From Candidatus Roizmanbacteria bacterium (GTDB lineage: Bacteria; Patescibacteriota; Microgenomatia; GCA-001788215; 2-01-FULL-40-14): a stretch of 6,112 nucleotides of DNA. Under the pieces are notes generated by a model. That model worked only from the letters and a program-made list of their open reading frames with translations. It was not told where the DNA came from and made no database searches. The first letter of the stretch is position 1, and each line of letters starts with the position of its first letter. The stretch is taken from assembly GCA_016203755.1 (NCBI GenBank), contig JACQMD010000063.1, forward strand, positions 1-6,112, read 5' to 3'. Positions 1 to 4,242 of the stretch are shown one piece after another. The translations under genes were made by a program, and so were the position numbers.

Positions 1-203
1 ATGACAATCTAAGCGATTATGAAAAAGATATAAAAGCAGGTTATATCAACATACCAAGAGAAGATGTTGATCAATTTGGAATGACACTTGATGACATAAA
101 GGATGTAAATTCCCCAAACGTTAAAGAGTGGTTTGCAAAAGAAAAAACAAGAGCAATGGATTTATTGGAACTGGATCAGACGCCCAGCAGTACAATATTT
201 TAA
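1..203 (+). CDS. Squalene/phytoene synthase-like protein, C-terminal fragment (5' partial)
   Basis: The frame is open from base 3 to a TAA at 201-203 and gives 66 residues; the start lies outside the window. The segment SDYEKDIKAGYINIPRED resembles the part of trans-isoprenyl diphosphate synthases (squalene/phytoene synthase family) that holds the second Asp-rich DxxxD motif followed by G-x-I-x-I/L-P. Here the motif reads D(6)YEKD(10), and the later VKEWFAKEKTRAMDLLE helix also fits the family. Such enzymes join two prenyl diphosphates head to head at the membrane surface. The frame stops roughly 45 residues after the IPRED segment, whereas family members usually continue with several more helices, and its last residues (TPSSTIF) look unrelated. 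The C-terminus may be truncated or lineage-specific. The family call rests on about 50 residues only. Confidence 0.6.
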   Translation, partial: DNLSDYEKDIKAGYINIPREDVDQFGMTLDDIKDVNSPNVKEWFAKEKTRAMDLLELDQTPSSTIF

Positions 204-250
204 CAATCCTAACCTTTTAAACTCGTGACTATCTTTCTTGGAAAGAGTAC

Positions 251-324
251 TGGCTGGGGGACTAGGAGTCGGACCTAGATAAACAGATCCAAAGTCTGTT
301 GTCCTACCATTGAACGATCCCCCA
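251..324 (-). tRNA. tRNA-Gln(UUG), intact, CCA encoded
   Basis: Read on the minus strand, the 74 bases fold as a complete cloverleaf. The acceptor TGGGGGA pairs with TCCCCCA, followed by discriminator G and an encoded CCA at 253-251. The D-arm is GTTC/GGAC with loop AATGGTA. The anticodon stem ACAGA/TCTGT encloses loop CTTTGGA, giving anticodon TTG at 292-290. The T-stem CTAGG/CCTAG is perfect. The T-loop reads TCCGACT, so position 55 is C rather than the nearly invariant U that becomes pseudouridine, while G18 and G19 are kept. The gene lies 7 bp downstream of the GIY-YIG frame and has no promoter of its own that I can see; the promoter at 670-698 probably serves it through a common transcript. 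Confidence 0.95.
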
Positions 325-331
325 AATTATC

Positions 332-571
332 TTATACAAACAATTTCTTCATGAATCGCCTTCCTGCTGCAGATTTCAAATACTTTTCGCGATTTCTCGC
401 TTGCTCCCAAGTAGGATACGATTCTGTATAAAACACTTCCCAGGGACGATATCGTTTTGTGTAACTGTTCTTACCGTCATTATGTTCTTCTAGACGTCGT
501 ATTAAATCACTTGTTACACCGACATAGGTCTTCTTTGCAACCTTGCTTATTAAAATATAAACAATAAACAA
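332..571 (-). CDS. Single-domain GIY-YIG endonuclease
   Basis: The product is 79 residues, the usual size of stand-alone GIY-YIG (YhbQ/UPF0213-like) proteins. The domain fills the whole protein: VYI at 4-6 and YVG at 16-18 form the GIY...YIG pair, R25/R26 and H30 sit where the catalytic Arg and His are expected, and the helix QARNREKYLKS carries the metal-binding Glu at about 62. It is predicted to cut one or both DNA strands using a divalent metal. The start is TTG (571-569); no ATG is available because an in-frame TAG at 580-578, part of a duplicated tRNA sequence, closes the frame upstream. No Shine-Dalgarno site is visible. The gene lies between a broken 5' copy and an intact copy of tRNA-Gln, in the same orientation, so it probably shares their transcript. 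It may be a small mobile or homing gene; a housekeeping role cannot be excluded. Confidence 0.85.
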   Translation of the reverse strand: MFIVYILISKVAKKTYVGVTSDLIRRLEEHNDGKNSYTKRYRPWEVFYTESYPTWEQARNREKYLKSAAGRRFMKKLFV

Positions 572-651
572 GTTGTCCTACCCGCCTCGACTCGCCACGG
601 CTGAAGCCTAAGCGAAGTCGGGCGAGGCGGGCCATTGAACGATCCCCCAAA
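572..651 (-). pseudogene. Orphan 5' fragment of tRNA-Gln, split by a palindrome
   Basis: Bases 632-651 and 572-582 match the first 27 bases of the intact tRNA-Gln and its two upstream bases without a mismatch once the intervening insert is removed. The break falls at the G18-G19 pair of the D-loop. Nothing of the anticodon, variable or T arms follows; the nuclease start codon begins at the next base, 571. The fragment sits where a tRNA would be expected relative to the promoter at 670-698, so it probably marks the original tRNA position. It cannot fold as a tRNA. Confidence 0.75.
581..631. repeat. 51-bp GC-rich palindromic element
   Basis: The ends are perfect 9-bp inverted repeats, CCCGCCTCG (581-589) and CGAGGCGGG (623-631). 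Inner pairing continues as ACT/AGT, CGC/GCG and a central GGCT-GA-AGCC hairpin (599-608), with a CGGG bulge at 619-622. The element is far richer in GC than its surroundings and splits a tRNA-Gln fragment; the bases CC occur on both sides (581-582 and 632-633), so the exact ends are ambiguous by two. It resembles the short palindromic repeats common between genes in Patescibacteria. On the minus-strand transcript it would form a strong hairpin just ahead of the nuclease frame. Confidence 0.8.
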
Positions 652-669
652 AGTACGATTTGAGACTAT

Positions 670-698
670 ATAATAACAAATTGTGAAGCTCGATTCAA
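670..698 (-). promoter_or_regulatory. Sigma70-type promoter of the tRNA-Gln/nuclease unit
   Basis: On the minus strand, TTGAAT (698-693) and TATTAT (675-670) are separated by exactly 17 bp. The expected transcript start near 663 is about 14 bases before the first base of the broken tRNA-Gln copy at 649, a typical distance for a tRNA gene. Transcription would run through the tRNA fragment, the palindrome, the nuclease frame and the intact tRNA-Gln. Confidence 0.6.
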
Positions 699-728
699 AC
701 TCGAGTTATCTAGAAAAGATAATGCTCA

Positions 729-737
729 TGCTATACT
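729..737 (+). promoter_or_regulatory. Extended -10 element ahead of obg
   Basis: TGCTATACT fits an extended -10 (TGn plus TATACT at 732-737). No convincing -35 box lies 16-18 bp upstream. The predicted transcript start near 744 is only about four bases before the obg ATG at 748, so the message would be practically leaderless, in line with the absence of a Shine-Dalgarno site. Confidence 0.45.
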
Positions 738-747
738 TCATCCACGT

Positions 748-1701
748 ATGTTAGTGACCGAAGTTACCATACTATTCAAAGCAGGAGACGGAGGGAATGG
801 CAAAGTGTCATTTAACCGGGGCAATAGAACTCCTGATGGCGGCAATGGAGGTCGCGGCGGAGACATTTATATTACGGCAACATCTGATATATACGCATTG
901 TACTATTTAACGACCATTCAACAAGTTGAAGCAGAAAACGGTCATAATGGTATGTCAAATAACAAACAGGGAAAGGCAGGTGCCGATAGAGAAATCAAGC
1001 TGCCCATCGGCTCTGTATTCACTGACGTACATTCCCATAAAACAAGTGAGATACGGAAGATGGGAGACCGTTTTTTCATATGCAGAGGAGGAGACGGCGG
1101 GATGGGCAACCGGGAATACCGTTCGGGAAGTAACACTACCCCCCGCTATGCACAACCGGGATTTAGCGGTGAACAGCGTACCATCCATATAAACCTGAAA
1201 CTTATTGCAGACGTCGGGTTTATTGGTTTTCCTAATACGGGGAAAAGCAGTCTTCTCAAAGCATTAACCGCAGCCACGCCAAAAATAGCCGATTATCCCT
1301 TCACTACGCTCGAACCAAATCTGGGAGTACTCGACAAAAAAATCATTGCTGATATCCCCGGACTTATTGAAGGGGCATCAGAGGGAAAAGGTCTGGGCAT
1401 AGAATTTTTGAAACATATAGAGCGGGTCTCTCTCTTGTTCCACTGCATTTCCGTTGAGTCGCAGGACCCTGAAAAAGATTATCGGATCATTAGAAACGAA
1501 ATGAAGGAATATAATGATAAAATTCTGGATATTCCGGAAATAATTCTGTTGACAAAATCAGATATAAAAACTAGAGAAGAAATGAAAGATAGTTTAGCCT
1601 TATTAAAAAAATTAAACCGTCCCATCATACTGGTAAGTATCCATAACGCTGACAGTATTGAGAAATTAAAGCGAAGAATTTTAGACGATTATCGTTCTTA
1701 A
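748..1701 (+). CDS. obg: Obg/CgtA-family GTPase, short form
   Basis: This 317-residue protein has the two core Obg domains. Residues 1 to about 155 are the glycine-rich Obg fold (KAGDGGNGKVSF, GGNGGRGGDIYI, CRGGDGGMGN). The GTPase domain follows with P-loop GFPNTGKS at 160-167, switch region YPFTTLEPNLGV, DIPG at 202-205 followed by LIEGASEGKGLG, and TKSD at 269-272 for guanine recognition. Obg proteins bind the large ribosomal subunit, act late in its assembly and take part in stress responses. The protein ends soon after the G domain, without the extra C-terminal domain (OCT) found in many Firmicutes and Actinobacteria. MLVTEVTI matches the usual Obg N-terminus, which fixes the start. No Shine-Dalgarno site is present. 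The gene converges on the PEBP gene, and the two stop codons share bases. Confidence 0.95.
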   Translation: MLVTEVTILFKAGDGGNGKVSFNRGNRTPDGGNGGRGGDIYITATSDIYALYYLTTIQQVEAENGHNGMSNNKQGKAGADREIKLPIGSVFTDVHSHKTSEIRKMGDRFFICRGGDGGMGNREYRSGSNTTPRYAQPGFSGEQRTIHINLKLIADVGFIGFPNTGKSSLLKALTAATPKIADYPFTTLEPNLGVLDKKIIADIPGLIEGASEGKGLGIEFLKHIERVSLLFHCISVESQDPEKDYRIIRNEMKEYNDKILDIPEIILLTKSDIKTREEMKDSLALLKKLNRPIILVSIHNADSIEKLKRRILDDYRS

Positions 1702-2138
1702 TCACGGGAATAGTGTGCAGTAAGCTCTGCCTGCTCCAAGATATGTCCTTCCATCGCATCTTCCACGGCTTCTTTATCAGCCCCCTCGGGAAGATCGAGC
1801 ATGATATCGAGCGCAAACAGTTTAAACGTGTACCGGTGCCTGCCTTCAGACGGACACGGACCGCCATACTCCCGATTGCCAAAGTCGTTGGTTCCGATTC
1901 GACAACCAACCGGCGCTTCCCCCTCGCCGATCTCCTCTATCCCGGGCGGAATATTAAACAATATCCAGTGTGACCATTCATGAGTAGGGGAGTCCGGATC
2001 GTCCACAATGAGTGCGAGGCTCTTTGCCTCAGGTGGAATGTCGGTAAACTCAAGTGACGGGTTTACATTAGCCCCGTCACAGGTATATTGTGAGGGAATA
2101 TCCTCATCCTGATCAAATGCATTACTGGTTAAGTACAT
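1698..2138 (-). CDS. YbhB/YbcL-like phosphatidylethanolamine-binding protein (PEBP) family
   Basis: The 146 residues match the usual length and motif order of bacterial PEBP proteins: CDGANVNPSLEF at about 20-31, the ligand-pocket DDPDSP with the following HEWSHWILFNIP, and GGPCPSEGRHRYTFKLFAL at about 92-110, whose GxHRY element is diagnostic. The fold is a compact beta-sandwich with an anion-binding pocket. The bacterial role is unclear; kinase-inhibitor names in databases come from eukaryotic relatives. There is no signal peptide, so it is probably cytoplasmic. The ATG at 2138 is preceded by AGAGGA at 2154-2149 with a 10-base gap, the only plausible Shine-Dalgarno site among the genes here. 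The acidic, aspartate- and glutamate-rich composition is normal for the family. Its TAA (1700-1698) overlaps the TAA of obg on the other strand. Confidence 0.93.
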   Translation of the reverse strand: MYLTSNAFDQDEDIPSQYTCDGANVNPSLEFTDIPPEAKSLALIVDDPDSPTHEWSHWILFNIPPGIEEIGEGEAPVGCRIGTNDFGNREYGGPCPSEGRHRYTFKLFALDIMLDLPEGADKEAVEDAMEGHILEQAELTAHYSRD

Positions 2139-2148
2139 ATATTCTGCG

Positions 2149-2169
2149 TCCTCTTTTTACCCTATCATA
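2149..2169 (-). promoter_or_regulatory. Ribosome-binding site and possible -10 for the PEBP gene
   Basis: On the minus strand, AGAGGA (2154-2149) lies 10 bases before the ATG at 2138, which is a long but usable spacing. TATGAT (2169-2164) could be the -10, giving a leader of about 19 bases. No clear -35 is seen. Confidence 0.4.
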
Positions 2170-2207
2170 TCCGTAAAATAATGCAAGAGAGGAAAATGCA
2201 GTGTCCA

Positions 2208-2216
2208 TGTTACAAT
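2208..2216 (+). promoter_or_regulatory. Extended -10 element ahead of the methyltransferase
   Basis: TGTTACAAT is an extended -10 (TG at 2208-2209, TACAAT at 2211-2216). The predicted transcript start falls on or next to the ATG at 2223, so the mRNA would be leaderless. No -35 is recognisable. The site lies inside the frame if translation began at 2181, which is an argument for the 2223 start. Confidence 0.4.
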
Positions 2217-2222
2217 AAATCG

Positions 2223-3080
2223 ATGAAAAAGCTTCATACGGAGTCCCTCCAAAAAGTTGTTTCCTATTTTAACAGTATAGAATCGCGTGTAGGCTATAGC
2301 TTATTGTTAAAGGGCACGAAACACTTCGGGTATTACCCGCCGGGAAAGGATACTCTTTCATTTGCAGAAGCACAAGTGTTAATGGAACAGCAGTTAGCCA
2401 GGAAACTCGGTTTGCCTAACAATTCATTGGTATTGGATGCGGGATGTGGAGAGGGAAATGTTGCCTTACATCTTGTAAAACAATTTGGATACAGGATACA
2501 AGGGGTAGATTTGTTAGCATTTGCTGTCAACAAAGCGAAGATAAAAGCAGAGAATCAGGGGTTAGATGATAAGGCCAACTTTCATGTTGGAGATTATACT
2601 TTCTTACATTTCCCGGATAGCACATTTGATGCAATCTATACGATGGAAACACTCGTTCATGTTCCCAATTACCGTAAAGCATTGAAAGAGTTCTATCGTG
2701 TACTCAAACCTCAGGGCAAACTCATCCTCTTTGAATACTCAGTGTCTTCCAGAGAAACATTGACACAAAAACAACAAAAGATGGTTGATTTGATTATGAA
2801 TGGATCCGGCATGCATAGTCTGCCGTATTTTTTGCATGATACGTTCGGTTTGATGCTTAAACGAGCTGGATTTACTCAAATAACTGTCACGAACATTACT
2901 CCACGCATACTACCGATGTTGAGAAAGCTATACTTATTCGCTCTTTTGCCCTATCAATTGATTAAGTTCTTGGGCTACCAGCATAAGTTTATCAATGCAG
3001 TGACTGCTGTTGAAGGATACAAACTCGTACAGTCTGGAGATTATTGGAGGTACAATATTGTTTCGGCAGTGAAAGCGTAG
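2223..3080 (+). CDS. Class I SAM-dependent methyltransferase (UbiE/sterol-methyltransferase type)
   Basis: From ATG 2223 the product has 285 residues. A Rossmann methyltransferase core follows an N-terminal helical part with GTKHFGYYPPGKDTLSFAEAQ. Motif I is VLDAGCGEGN and the acidic end of strand 2 is GVDLL. A GDYTFLHFPDSTFDAIYTMETLVHV segment (motifs II/III) precedes the post-III RVLKPQGKLILFEYSV. The HFGYYP element and the motif spacing resemble small-molecule C-methyltransferases of the UbiE, tocopherol and Erg6 type rather than RNA or protein methyltransferases. The substrate is unknown; an isoprenoid is possible given the synthase fragment at the left edge, but this is inference. In-frame ATGs at 2181 and 2196 would add 14 or 9 residues (MQERKMQCPCYNKS). 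I prefer 2223 because MKKLHTES looks like a natural start and an extended -10 sits just before it. The C-terminal 70 residues are hydrophobic and helical, which may suit lipid substrates. Confidence 0.85.
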   Translation: MKKLHTESLQKVVSYFNSIESRVGYSLLLKGTKHFGYYPPGKDTLSFAEAQVLMEQQLARKLGLPNNSLVLDAGCGEGNVALHLVKQFGYRIQGVDLLAFAVNKAKIKAENQGLDDKANFHVGDYTFLHFPDSTFDAIYTMETLVHVPNYRKALKEFYRVLKPQGKLILFEYSVSSRETLTQKQQKMVDLIMNGSGMHSLPYFLHDTFGLMLKRAGFTQITVTNITPRILPMLRKLYLFALLPYQLIKFLGYQHKFINAVTAVEGYKLVQSGDYWRYNIVSAVKA

Positions 3081-3121
3081 ATTATCGACGGATTGTTTTT
3101 GAGCGGGCAATGGGATTTTTA

Positions 3122-3136
3122 TCCGCCTCTGGTGGA
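3122..3136. repeat. 15-bp imperfect palindrome in the tRNA-Gly remnant T-loop
   Basis: TCCGCCTCTGGTGGA has arms TCCGCC and GGTGGA that pair except for a G-T at the fourth position. It forms most of the 19-base insert that interrupts the T-loop of the degenerate tRNA-Gly. Its left arm is the same as that of the palindrome at 3151-3165, so the two are probably members of one repeat family. Confidence 0.6.
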
Positions 3137-3150
3137 CGCACCCACGACCT

Positions 3151-3165
3151 TCCGCCTAAGGCGGA
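3151..3165. repeat. 15-bp perfect palindrome replacing the anticodon arm of the tRNA-Gly remnant
   Basis: TCCGCCTAAGGCGGA is a perfect inverted repeat of 7 bp around a single A. It stands where the anticodon stem and loop should be in the degenerate tRNA-Gly, and shares the arm TCCGCCT with 3122-3136. Confidence 0.7.
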
Positions 3166-3186
3166 TTATTCTACTACTGAACACTC

Positions 3187-3261
3187 TGGAGCGGGCGATG
3201 GGATTCGCACCCACGACCTCTTCCTTGGCAAGGAAGCATTCTACTGCTGAACTACGCCCGC
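3187..3261 (-). tRNA. tRNA-Gly(GCC), intact, CCA encoded
   Basis: The 75 minus-strand bases fold fully. Acceptor GCGGGCG pairs with CGCCCGC, with discriminator U (3190) and encoded CCA (3189-3187). The anticodon stem CTTCC/GGAAG holds loop TTGCCAA with anticodon GCC at 3229-3227. The T-stem GTGGG/CCCAT includes one G-U pair. Two conserved positions are unusual: the T-loop is TGCGAAT, with G instead of U at 55, and the D-loop is AGCAGTAG, with A instead of G at 18. These two bases normally pair with each other. G19 and C56 are kept. A good promoter lies upstream at 3277-3305. Confidence 0.95.
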
Positions 3262-3276
3262 ACAAAATCGATATTG

Positions 3277-3305
3277 ATTGTACCAAATAGGTATATAATC
3301 TGCAA
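3277..3305 (-). promoter_or_regulatory. Promoter of tRNA-Gly
   Basis: On the minus strand, TTGCAG (3305-3300) and TACAAT (3282-3277) are 17 bp apart, and TGG precedes the -10 as an extended element. Transcription would begin near 3270, about nine bases before the mature tRNA 5' end. The site overlaps the divergent -10 of the downstream small gene. Confidence 0.65.
3294..3299 (+). promoter_or_regulatory. Consensus -10 ahead of the 103-codon gene
   Basis: TATAAT lies 12 bases before the ATG at 3312, so the transcript would start near 3306 with a leader of about six bases. The best -35 match, TTGATT at 3274-3279, is only 14 bp away, so the promoter is uncertain. It sits between the two elements of the tRNA-Gly promoter on the other strand. 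Confidence 0.4.
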
Positions 3306-3311
3306 TGAAGA

Positions 3312-3623
3312 ATGTATACGGAACGAAAACTCTCAGTGATGGATCGTATTGAACAGTTGTTATGGGGAGAAAAAACCTGGGCAATGCAAAATATGACTTT
3401 TGGTGAGCGTTTTGAATTCTGGCGCTACTTTTACCTTTGGCCGGGAAACTTTGATCGTGAGACAACCCATATGTACATCCTAAACGATATCAGGTCCGCC
3501 TGTGTAGCAAATCAACTTGAATGTGCGATGATAAAACGAGAAAAGGCGAATAAAGCAGGATTTTCTATTTCAACAGATAAAGTAATTGTGTATTGGCGAC
3601 AGTATCGGCCATCTTCTGAATAA
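3312..3623 (+). CDS. Hypothetical small protein, 103 residues
   Basis: I do not recognise this protein. It is rich in aromatic residues, with five tryptophans and a cluster FEFWRYFYLWPGNF at about 40-53, and has several basic residues in its second half (MIKREKANK). There is no signal peptide or membrane segment. The C-terminal TDKVIVYWRQY looks like a beta strand, so a small helical domain followed by a strand is plausible. ATG 3312 is favoured because a TATAAT lies 12 bases ahead; ATG 3339 (MDRIEQLL) would give 94 residues and is the main alternative. No Shine-Dalgarno site is visible at either. It is expressed away from tRNA-Gly and converges on the acetyltransferase, with 12 bp between the stop codons. 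The regular amino acid composition suggests a real gene. Confidence 0.65.
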   Translation: MYTERKLSVMDRIEQLLWGEKTWAMQNMTFGERFEFWRYFYLWPGNFDRETTHMYILNDIRSACVANQLECAMIKREKANKAGFSISTDKVIVYWRQYRPSSE

Positions 3624-3635
3624 CTCGCATAGTGC

Positions 3636-4178
3636 TTATCTTTTGAATACTACATATTCTCCATGTTTATCTATCACCATAAGATACTCAGGATCTTTGG
3701 CTCCGGTACATTGAACAGTCTTCAAATACCTGAAGCCCGCTTTCTCAAATACTCGAATGGCCGCTTTATGCTCCGGTTCCGGGCCGACAATACAATGTTC
3801 TATCCCATCTTTCTTAAATACCACTTCCTGCAAAAACAACTGGACGATATCTTTTCCTAAGCCTTTGTGGAGATAGTCCTTTTCTCCGATAAACATATCA
3901 AGGCCTGCGCTATCCTCTTTCACCTGCACACAAGAAGCGTAACCAGGATAGTGGGAAATTTTATAGGTGTGAATATACCCAACCGGCTCACTATGGTAGT
4001 ACACAATATAACTGTCAACCGGCAGGGTGCCCTGTACCTGATTGCCTAATTTTTTCTCCACGTCATCGTAAACAAACTTCCGTTTCTCATACCACCTGGT
4101 CACAAAATCAACATTCATCCATTTCTGAAGCAGTCCAGTATCGCTTGTTTGAAGTGGTTTGAATTGTATAGAATTCAT
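3636..4178 (-). CDS. GNAT acetyltransferase, AAC(6')-Ib-like family
   Basis: From ATG 4178 the product has 180 residues, the usual size of AAC(6')-type acetyltransferases. The N-terminal part has the typical LLQKWMNVDFVTRWYEKRKF segment. EPVGYIHTYKISHYPGY (64-80) forms the central strands. GLDMFIGEKDYLHKGLGKDIV (92-112) is motif A for acetyl-CoA binding, with G106-L-G108-K for the pyrophosphate. GPEPEHKAAIRVFEKAGF at about 131-147 is motif B. The family transfers acetyl groups to amines, including aminoglycosides, but relatives in other bacteria acetylate siderophore, polyamine or protein substrates, so resistance should not be assumed. The frame extends upstream to ATG 4265, but that 29-residue extension overlaps the divergent gene and contains a good minus-strand -10 (4218-4213), so I reject it. 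No Shine-Dalgarno site is seen. Confidence 0.88.
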   Translation of the reverse strand: MNSIQFKPLQTSDTGLLQKWMNVDFVTRWYEKRKFVYDDVEKKLGNQVQGTLPVDSYIVYYHSEPVGYIHTYKISHYPGYASCVQVKEDSAGLDMFIGEKDYLHKGLGKDIVQLFLQEVVFKKDGIEHCIVGPEPEHKAAIRVFEKAGFRYLKTVQCTGAKDPEYLMVIDKHGEYVVFKR

Positions 4179-4191
4179 GGATAAACTAGTA

Positions 4192-4220
4192 TTGATTCGA
4201 TAAATCATCCATATTATACT
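4192..4220 (+). promoter_or_regulatory. Promoter of the Tat-signal protein gene
   Basis: TTGATT (4192-4197) and TATACT (4215-4220) are separated by exactly 17 bp. The transcript would start near 4227, about eight bases before the ATG at 4235. The -10 overlaps the opposite-strand -10 of the acetyltransferase gene. Confidence 0.65.
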
Positions 4221-4242
4221 GTAATGCAGATTCCATGGACAA
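4213..4242 (-). promoter_or_regulatory. Promoter of the acetyltransferase gene
   Basis: On the minus strand, TATAAT (4218-4213) is a consensus -10, with TTGTCC (4242-4237) as a partial -35 at 18 bp. Transcription would start near 4206, giving a leader of about 28 bases to ATG 4178. It shares bases 4215-4218 with the opposite promoter, so the two are likely to compete for polymerase. Confidence 0.5.

Larger units (their letters stand above)
298..651 (-). mobile_element. Putative tRNA-Gln-targeted insertion: GIY-YIG unit flanked by 29-bp direct repeats
   Basis: The 29 bp at 298-326 (two bases upstream of the tRNA plus its first 27 bases) recur at 572-582 and 632-651, where they are split by a palindrome. 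Exactly 245 bp, almost entirely the nuclease frame, lie between the copies (327-571). The tRNA promoter lies beyond the broken copy. The simplest reading is that the 245-bp unit entered an ancestral tRNA-Gln with duplication of its 5' part, which kept one full tRNA. The repeats are seen directly; the mobility is inferred. A tRNA tandem duplication followed by decay is the alternative. Confidence 0.5.
3103..3182 (-). pseudogene. Degenerate second copy of tRNA-Gly with palindromic inserts
   Basis: Positions 3103-3117 match 3191-3205 of the intact tRNA-Gly with one mismatch (3' acceptor and T-arm), and 3137-3150 match 3206-3219 exactly. The D-arm region 3168-3182 also matches closely. Between the first two blocks, inside the T-loop, 19 extra bases (3118-3136) are inserted. 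The anticodon arm is replaced by a 15-bp palindrome, and the 5' acceptor strand is missing. The CCA equivalent reads CAA. It lies directly downstream of the intact gene on the same transcript and cannot give a working tRNA. Confidence 0.75.

Noticed and set aside
226..250. Hairpin CTTTC-TTG-GAAAG as a terminator for the synthase or tRNA-Gln
   Set aside because: The stem is only five base pairs with few GC pairs, and no T-run follows on either strand.
204..250. A frameshifted continuation of the synthase
   Set aside because: Neither other frame gives residues resembling the missing C-terminal helices, and stops occur early.
926..1192. Frames on both strands inside obg
   Set aside because: They fall within a convincing obg coding sequence and have no family motif or start signal.
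1698..1701. Shared TTAA stop of obg and PEBP as a regulatory device
   Set aside because: Overlapping convergent stops are common in compact genomes and TTAA gives them by chance.
3044..3290. Two plus-strand frames (3044-3250 and 3093-3290), one containing DGIRTHDL
   Set aside because: This peptide is a well-known false translation of the antisense strand of a tRNA. The frames lie on the intact tRNA-Gly and its remnant.
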